Of a stretch of 10,916 bases of DNA, positions 6,889 to 10,916 are shown one piece after another. The notes beneath the pieces are model-generated. The model saw only the letters and a list, made by a program, of their open reading frames with translations. It was not told where the DNA came from and ran no database searches. Source of the DNA: Prolixibacteraceae bacterium (GTDB lineage: Bacteria; Bacteroidota; Bacteroidia; Bacteroidales; Prolixibacteraceae). Both the position numbers and the translations under genes were made by a program. Position 1 is the stretch's first letter; each line of letters begins with the position of its first letter. The stretch covers positions 47,703 to 58,618 of the forward strand of contig DPRM01000153.1 in NCBI GenBank assembly GCA_003537645.1. Direction: 5' to 3'.

Positions 6889-6924
6889 TCCCTTCCCTTT
6901 TGGGGAAGGGTTGGGGATGGGGCC
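6889..6924. repeat. GC-rich REP-like element abutting the ccoP stop (inverted partner)
   Basis: This element has an 8-bp hairpin, CCCTTCCC (6890-6897) and GGGAAGGG (6903-6910), with a TTTTG loop. It continues through TTGGGGATGGGGCC. Its GGGTTGGGG (6908-6916) is the exact reverse complement of CCCCAACCC (6778-6786) in the partner element, so the pair could form a long-range stem. The ccoP stop codon (6925-6927) touches its edge. Confidence 0.75.
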
Positions 6925-7545
6925 TTAGTTTTTCTCACCCTCCGGCGCTTTCTGGTTTGGCGGATTTGTTCCCTGCAAACTCAAAATATAAGCGATCACA
7001 TTATTGATCTGGGTTTTATTCAATTGGCTTTTGTACGAAATCATCCCTTTTTCAATGACTCCTTCGTTAATTACCTTGAGCAAATCCTCCGGTTTTCCGC
7101 CATGAATCCAGTATTCGTCGGTGAAGTTGGGCCCAACCAATCCTTCTCCGAATTTGCCATGACAAACCAAGCATGTTTTGTCGAAAATAATCTTTCCTTC
7201 GGCAAGTATTTGTTCTTCAGAAGGGGGTGCGACAGTTGCTGTTTTTGTAGCTTCTTCGCTTGCTGCAACATCGGTTTTGGCTTTGGCTGCCATCATTTCT
7301 TTACGGTATTCTTTCTTTTGCACGATGTCATCGTCTTCGAAAACAAAAAGCAGTACCAGATAGGAAACCGAAAAGACGATGGTCACATAAAATAGATATT
7401 TCAACCAAGGAGGGAGCGGATTGTCTAGCTCTTTTATACCATCATATTCATGGTCGCCTCCAAAATATTTAATTTGAGTAGCATCATCAATTTCCTGATG
7501 AACTTCTTTTTGCTCGTCTATTGGTTTATCTTCATTTGTTTGCAT
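6925..7545 (-). CDS. ccoP: CcoP/FixP, cbb3 oxidase cytochrome c subunit (single heme)
   Basis: This 206-residue subunit III of cbb3 oxidase passes electrons from soluble cytochrome c toward the CcoO heme. The N-terminal CcoP signature HEYDGIKELDNPLPPWLKYL (32-51) runs into the single membrane helix (about 48-69). A charged, Ala-rich linker (about 78-112) is followed by one cytochrome c domain. Heme attachment is CLVCH (Cys125, Cys128, His129), with Met168 in EKGMISYKSQL as probable sixth ligand. Classical CcoP has two heme c groups in about 300 residues; here only one CxxCH is present and the protein is correspondingly shorter. It follows ccoQ by 97 bases. The stop codon sits at the edge of a GC-rich repeat. 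Confidence 0.95.
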   Translation of the reverse strand: MQTNEDKPIDEQKEVHQEIDDATQIKYFGGDHEYDGIKELDNPLPPWLKYLFYVTIVFSVSYLVLLFVFEDDDIVQKKEYRKEMMAAKAKTDVAASEEATKTATVAPPSEEQILAEGKIIFDKTCLVCHGKFGEGLVGPNFTDEYWIHGGKPEDLLKVINEGVIEKGMISYKSQLNKTQINNVIAYILSLQGTNPPNQKAPEGEKN

Positions 7546-7634
7546 AATTTCTGAATTTGCAATTTATATCCTAAATTATTGTATTTAAACAGAATGTTCT
7601 CTCACCTACATTCTCCGTATCGGTTGCCCCGAGC

Positions 7635-7655
7635 CCCATGCCCTATGCTCCATGC
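7635..7655. repeat. 7-bp tandem repeat at the 3' end of ccoQ
   Basis: Three consecutive units on the plus strand, CCCATGC, CCTATGC and TCCATGC (7635-7641, 7642-7648, 7649-7655), each differ by one or two bases. A related CTTGC follows. The second unit holds the ccoQ stop (CTA, read as TAG on the minus strand). The third encodes part of the CcoQ tail. Confidence 0.7.
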
Positions 7656-7834
7656 CTTGCATTGCCCGTGGGCACCGAGTCTTCCAAAGGCATATTGCTT
7701 ATTTCATCCACTTCTTCTTTCTTCATCCTGAAAGCATTGATAGAAACTAAAATGAAGAAGGTGAAGAAAATTATAAAGCCTATCAGTGCATAAATTTCGA
7801 CGTGAAATATATTGCGTAATGTATCGCCTACCAT
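7643..7834 (-). CDS. ccoQ: CcoQ/FixQ-like small subunit of cbb3 oxidase
   Basis: This 63-residue single-helix protein lies between ccoNO and ccoP, the normal ccoQ place. The helix spans about residues 13-35, followed by RMKKEEVDEISNMPLED, a basic then acidic cytoplasmic stretch as in CcoQ/FixQ proteins. CcoQ helps stabilise the oxidase complex. The ATG at 7834 lies 3 bases after the ccoNO stop, so translation is probably coupled. The last residues (about GNARHGA) and the stop are encoded by a 7-bp tandem repeat, so the natural end of the protein may once have been different. Assignment rests on size, topology and position more than on strong sequence signature. Confidence 0.85.
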   Translation of the reverse strand: MVGDTLRNIFHVEIYALIGFIIFFTFFILVSINAFRMKKEEVDEISNMPLEDSVPTGNARHGA

Positions 7835-7837
7835 CGC

Positions 7838-9979
7838 TTATTTTTTTACAGGTTTATTTGAAATGTCAACTCCAAGTCGCTGCATATAAGCGATCAGCGC
7901 GATTATTTCGCGGTTGCTGTCGGTTTGGATTCCGGCTGTTGCCAGATCTTTGGCGATGCTGTCGGCCTGCGCTTTCAGATCTGCAATGGCTTGTTGCTCG
8001 TAATTGTCGGGGTAGGGGACACCCAATAATTTCATTGCCCTGATTTTTCCAGGAGTCGATTGAATATCGATTTCCTTTTTGGCCAGCCAAGGATACGCAG
8101 GCATAATTGATGCTTCGTTCATTTTCTGCGGATCGATAAAATGGTTGTAGTGCCATGAATTGGGCTTGTAAATTTTACCGGTTTTAACTCCTTCGCGCGC
8201 CAAATCGGGTCCGGTGCGTTTCGAGCCAAACTGGAAAGGATGATCGTAAACCGATTCTCCTGCCTTGGAATATTCGCCGTATCGTTCTGTTTCGGAGCGG
8301 AAAGGCCGGACCATCTGCGAATGACAGTTGTAGCAACCTTCTTTTACGTAAATGTCCCTTCCCTGCAATTCGAGCGGCGTGTAAGGTTTTACGCTGGTGA
8401 TGGTCGGGATATTTGATTTGATCAGGTAAGTTGGGATTACTTCAACGATTCCGCCAATCAGAATGGCAATGGTCGCAAAAATCAGGAAGCGGATCGGTTT
8501 GCGTTCCAGAAAACGGTGTCCTGATTCCGACGAGGTTTTTCCATCGGGCATTACTTCCAGCGCCGGAGCCTGTGCTTCTTCTTCGGCAACAAACGAACCT
8601 GCCTGCATGGTTTTTACCACATTGTAAACCAGAATAAAAAATCCGGCAACATACAAGAATCCGCCAAACGCCCTGATGGAGTACATCGGAATCAACTGCG
8701 CCACTGTTTCAAGGAAATTCGGGTACATCAAAAATCCGTCAGGAGTAAACTGTTTCCACATCAAGGCCTGTGTAATTCCGCCTATATAAAGTGGCACCGC
8801 ATAAAAAACGATGGCAAGTGTCGCAATCCAGAAATGGACATTGGCCAGTTTGGTTGAATAAAGTTTGGTGTTGTAAAGACGCGGAACCAGCCAGTAAATC
8901 ATCCCGAAAGTCAGCAATCCGTTCCAGCCAAGTGCGCCAATGTGAACGTGACCGATGGTCCAGTCGGTAAAGTGACTGATGGCATTTACTGTTTTAAACG
9001 AAAGTAGCGGTCCTTCAAAAGTTGACATTCCGTAGGCAGTTATACCCACCACGAACATTTTCAGTACCGGTTCTTTGCGCACCTTGTCCCACGCACCGCG
9101 CAATGTAAGCAATCCGTTGATCATACCTCCCCAGCTTGGGGCAAGCAGCATGACCGAAAAGGTGGTTCCCAGCGCCTGAAGCCAGTCGGGCAGCGAACTG
9201 TACAACAAATGGTGCGGCCCTGCCCAGATATAAAGGAAAATGAGCGACCAGAAATGTACGATCGACAGTTTGTAGGAATAAACCGGGCGTCCGGAAACTT
9301 TAGGAATAAAATAATACATCATTCCAAGGAAGGGTGTGGTAAGGAAGAAAGCTACCGCATTGTGTCCGTACCACCATTGTACCAATGCATCCTGAACGCC
9401 CGCGTAAAGCGTGTAACTTTTCAGGAAACTAACCGGAACTGCCAGCGAATTAAAAATATGGAGAACAGCCACAGTAACCCATGTGGCAATGTAAAACCAG
9501 ATTGAAACGTAAATGTGACTTGTGCGGCGTTGTAAAATGGTACCGAACATGTTCCATCCGAAAACTACCCAAACCAGCGTAATGGCAATGTCGATGGGCC
9601 ATTCCAGTTCAGCGTATTCCTTACCGGTTGTAAATCCGGCGAGCAAAGTAACGGCTGCGGCCACAATAATCGACTGCCATCCCCAGAAATGGATTTTGCC
9701 CAGCAGTTCGCTGTACATGCGTGTTTTCAGCAATCGTTGCAGCGAATAATAAACCGCTGTAAAAATGGCATTTCCGACGAAGGCAAAAATAACGGCGTTG
9801 GTGTGTACCGGCCGGGTTCGCCCGAAGGTGGTGAATTCGAGCCCGAAATTCATCCACGGTATAAATATTTGCAGGGCAACCAGCAGGCCCGCCAATAAAC
9901 CAACAACACCCCAAACAATGGTTGCAATTGCAAAATTGCGGGTCATCCGGTTGTCGTACGAAAATTTTTGTTGTTCCAT
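7838..9979 (-). CDS. ccoNO: Fused cbb3-type cytochrome c oxidase subunits I and II (CcoN-CcoO)
   Basis: This 713-residue fusion joins the catalytic and monoheme subunits of a C-family oxidase. CcoN part (about 1-465, roughly 12 helices): His59 and His346 bind low-spin heme b, His344 binds heme b3, and His206, His256 and His257 bind CuB. Tyr250 fits the helix VII tyrosine cross-linked to His206, and Glu322 is in the TFEGP motif. Positions are one below those I recall for Pseudomonas stutzeri CcoN. An acidic linker (about 465-495) leads to a helix (496-517) and the CcoO domain, with heme site CYNCH (Cys549, Cys552, His553) and Met626 in IMPAYPWL. The start at 9979 (MEQQKFSYDN) was preferred to an in-frame ATG at 10027, whose extra 16 residues are polar and atypical. 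The fusion is typical of Bacteroidota. Confidence 0.96.
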   Translation of the reverse strand: MEQQKFSYDNRMTRNFAIATIVWGVVGLLAGLLVALQIFIPWMNFGLEFTTFGRTRPVHTNAVIFAFVGNAIFTAVYYSLQRLLKTRMYSELLGKIHFWGWQSIIVAAAVTLLAGFTTGKEYAELEWPIDIAITLVWVVFGWNMFGTILQRRTSHIYVSIWFYIATWVTVAVLHIFNSLAVPVSFLKSYTLYAGVQDALVQWWYGHNAVAFFLTTPFLGMMYYFIPKVSGRPVYSYKLSIVHFWSLIFLYIWAGPHHLLYSSLPDWLQALGTTFSVMLLAPSWGGMINGLLTLRGAWDKVRKEPVLKMFVVGITAYGMSTFEGPLLSFKTVNAISHFTDWTIGHVHIGALGWNGLLTFGMIYWLVPRLYNTKLYSTKLANVHFWIATLAIVFYAVPLYIGGITQALMWKQFTPDGFLMYPNFLETVAQLIPMYSIRAFGGFLYVAGFFILVYNVVKTMQAGSFVAEEEAQAPALEVMPDGKTSSESGHRFLERKPIRFLIFATIAILIGGIVEVIPTYLIKSNIPTITSVKPYTPLELQGRDIYVKEGCYNCHSQMVRPFRSETERYGEYSKAGESVYDHPFQFGSKRTGPDLAREGVKTGKIYKPNSWHYNHFIDPQKMNEASIMPAYPWLAKKEIDIQSTPGKIRAMKLLGVPYPDNYEQQAIADLKAQADSIAKDLATAGIQTDSNREIIALIAYMQRLGVDISNKPVKK

Positions 9980-10038
9980 AGGTATTCTTTTATTTAGATA
10001 TTCTATTTTTTGCGCTTTAGCTCTCAAATGTTATTTAT

Positions 10039-10103
10039 CGTCATTAAGTCATTCATTGTCATTGGTGGTGTTTAGCACTGCTGTGTTTTTACAATTAATG
10101 ACG
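10039..10103. repeat. GTCATT/AATGAC inverted array between ccoS and ccoNO
   Basis: Three GTCATT words (10040-10045, 10048-10053, 10058-10063) are followed by one AATGAC (10097-10102). The outer arms CGTCATTAA (10039-10047) and TTAATGACG (10095-10103) are perfect 9-bp reverse complements. The array fills most of the ccoS-ccoNO gap, where any ccoNO-specific promoter would lie. I see no clear -33/-7 pair or FNR-type palindrome there. Confidence 0.65.
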
Positions 10104-10117
10104 TGAAAAGAAGACAA

Positions 10118-10357
10118 TTAATAACTTTCTACATTTTCTGACGATTGCGATTTCTCTCTTTTTTCTGCCAACTGCGACTGATCACTGCGACTTTTCTCTT
10201 CTTCCTCTTTCTTCACCTCCGGATCGTCGAACAAAATCCTGACCGATGGGGTGTAAGTATCTTCGTACTGGCCATTTCTTACCGACCAGATGAAAGCAAC
10301 CAGGAATGCACCTGCCATTACGATTGCTGCAAAAACCAATACGAATACTACTGACAT
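10118..10357 (-). CDS. ccoS: CcoS, cbb3 oxidase assembly protein
   Basis: This 79-residue protein has one N-terminal helix (about 3-24), then FIWSVRNGQYEDTYTPSVRILFDD, the CcoS pattern of a Trp, a Gly-Gln pair and a short Asp- and Arg-containing segment. CcoS is needed to place heme and copper in CcoN. It lies between ccoI and ccoNO, as in other cbb3 loci of this group. The tail from about residue 49 (KKEEEEKSRSDQSQ and onward) is highly charged. Part of it (SRSDQSQLAE) is encoded by an ACTG-rich repeat also found at the ccoG end, so the C-terminus is probably a repeat-derived extension. The core family region is intact, so function should not be affected. Confidence 0.9.
   Translation of the reverse strand: MSVVFVLVFAAIVMAGAFLVAFIWSVRNGQYEDTYTPSVRILFDDPEVKKEEEEKSRSDQSQLAEKREKSQSSENVESY
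10171..10195. repeat. ACTG-rich repeat copy inside the ccoS 3' end
   Basis: On the minus strand AGTCGCAGT occurs twice with a 13-base period around GATC. The plus-strand 17-mer ACTGCGACTGATCACTG (10171-10187) matches 5350-5366 at 16 of 17 bases, at the end of ccoG. Here it is translated as part of the CcoS tail. Confidence 0.7.
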
Positions 10358-10409
10358 AGCTACTTATAGATTATTTTTCATTCATTTTACTGATCAAATT
10401 TTTTCATCA

Positions 10410-10504
10410 GTCATTCTTTTTGTCATTCAATGGTCATTCAGTTGTTATTGTTTGCTTTTCTATCTTGCAATTTGTTTAATGACTATAAATGACCACTTAA
10501 TGAC
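10410..10504. repeat. Symmetric GTCATT x3 / AATGAC x3 inverted array between ccoI and ccoS
   Basis: Three GTCATT words (10410-10415, 10422-10427, 10433-10438) are mirrored by three AATGAC words (10478-10483, 10488-10493, 10499-10504) across a 39-base AT-rich centre. The array occupies about half of the 184-base gap between ccoI and ccoS. It could fold into an imperfect stem-loop in the transcript or bind a regulator cooperatively; neither is shown. Confidence 0.7.
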
Positions 10505-10541
10505 TATTTTTTGACTTCCAGAACATTTATAATTTCAGATT

Positions 10542-10916
10542 TCACAATCGTGAACCTTTCGCTGATAAATGTATTGAAAAACTTGCAAACGCCACCACCG
10601 ACACCGAACTTATTGGCATCAGTATCGCCGCCACGATTGGGGTCAGATTTCCCTGAACGGCAAACGACAAACCCACGATGTTGTACAAAAATGAAATCAG
10701 GAAACCCGCCTTCACAACGGTCATGCTTCGGTGGGTAAACTGTATGAATTTATCGAGATTGCTGAATTGTTTCGATTGCAGAATGGCATCGCAGGCGGGT
10801 GAGAAGTTGAAAACATTGTCGGCGATCACAATTCCCACATTACTTTCGTTCAGCGCACCGGCATCATTCAGCCCATCGCCGATCATCAAAACTTTCCGGC
10901 CTTCCTGCTGTAATTT
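10542..10916 (-). CDS. ccoI: CcoI/FixI-type copper-transporting P1B-ATPase, C-terminal part (cut by window edge)
   Basis: The last 124 residues of a heavy-metal P-type ATPase are present; the rest lies beyond the right edge. The reading frame is open to base 10916. The hinge motif GDGLNDAGAL is near the start of the fragment, followed by the end of the P domain (SNVGIVIADNV). Two C-terminal membrane helices come next. The last contains ILMPISSVSVV, which resembles the Met-x-Ser-Ser metal-site motif of helix 8 in copper ATPases. FixI/CcoI exports copper to the periplasmic side for cbb3 assembly, and the neighbouring ccoS-ccoNO support that role over a general CopA. No defect is seen in the visible part. 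Confidence 0.93.
   Translation of the reverse strand, partial: KLQQEGRKVLMIGDGLNDAGALNESNVGIVIADNVFNFSPACDAILQSKQFSNLDKFIQFTHRSMTVVKAGFLISFLYNIVGLSFAVQGNLTPIVAAILMPISSVSVVAFASFSIHLSAKGSRL

Noticed and set aside
7643..7660. CcoQ as a frameshifted or truncated pseudogene because its tail is repeat-derived
   Set aside because: The membrane helix and following charged segment are intact and the length is normal for CcoQ.
9980..10027. In-frame upstream ATG extending CcoNO by 16 residues (MRAKAQKIEYLNKRIP)
   Set aside because: The extension is polar and atypical, and MEQQKFSYDN at 9979 looks like the normal CcoN beginning. His ligand positions from that start match the P. stutzeri numbering with an offset of one.
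10390..10408. FNR/CRP-like half site (TTTGATCAGT on the minus strand) upstream of ccoS
   Set aside because: Only one half matches TTGAT; the second half does not form the palindrome, so no operator is called.
10039..10504. Possible CRISPR array from the repeated GTCATT words
   Set aside because: The words are six bases, irregularly spaced and occur in both orientations; there are no repeat-spacer units and no cas genes.

Overview
The window is a continuous block of respiratory genes, all on the minus strand, so transcription runs from the right edge to the left. Gene content and order point to a Bacteroidota bacterium. The cbb3 oxidase subunits CcoN and CcoO are fused into one protein, Shine-Dalgarno motifs are mostly lacking, and one candidate promoter fits the Bacteroidota -33/-7 consensus. 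Intergenic sequence is AT-rich and coding sequence has moderate GC. A Marinilabiliales-type relative is plausible, but that is inference.

Right part (about 10916 to 4755): a cbb3-type (C-family) cytochrome c oxidase locus. In transcription order it holds ccoI (3' end of a copper P-type ATPase, cut by the window edge), ccoS, fused ccoNO, ccoQ, a monoheme ccoP, ccoG and ccoH. CcoNO/Q/P form the proton-pumping, high-affinity oxidase. CcoI, CcoS, CcoG and CcoH supply copper and assemble it.

Middle (4660 to 3423): a two-gene RelE/ParE-type toxin-antitoxin module with its own candidate promoter and a perfect 10-bp palindrome as possible operator. It sits between ccoH and a TauE/SafE (DsbD_2-like) membrane protein with a His-Cys-x3-Cys motif, probably involved in copper handling. 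The toxin stop lies 3 bases before the TauE/SafE start.

Left part (3325 to 1): an SCO1/SenC copper chaperone, then subunits I, III and IV (partial) of a second, A-family heme-copper oxidase. Subunit I has the A2-type YSHPAV signature in place of the D-channel glutamate. No CuA subunit II is visible in the window. Together the region encodes a low-oxygen oxidase, a high-oxygen oxidase and copper delivery for both.

No novel defence, secretion or biosynthetic system is visible. The unexplained structure lies in the cbb3 half. Several families of short repeats occupy nearly every intergenic gap and run into gene ends: GTCATT/AATGAC inverted arrays, an ACTG-rich repeat at the ends of ccoS and ccoG, a GC-rich REP-like pair between ccoP and ccoG, and a 7-bp tandem repeat at the end of ccoQ. 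They supply stop codons, C-terminal tails and a Shine-Dalgarno-like GGAGG. No gap between genes exceeds 300 bases.
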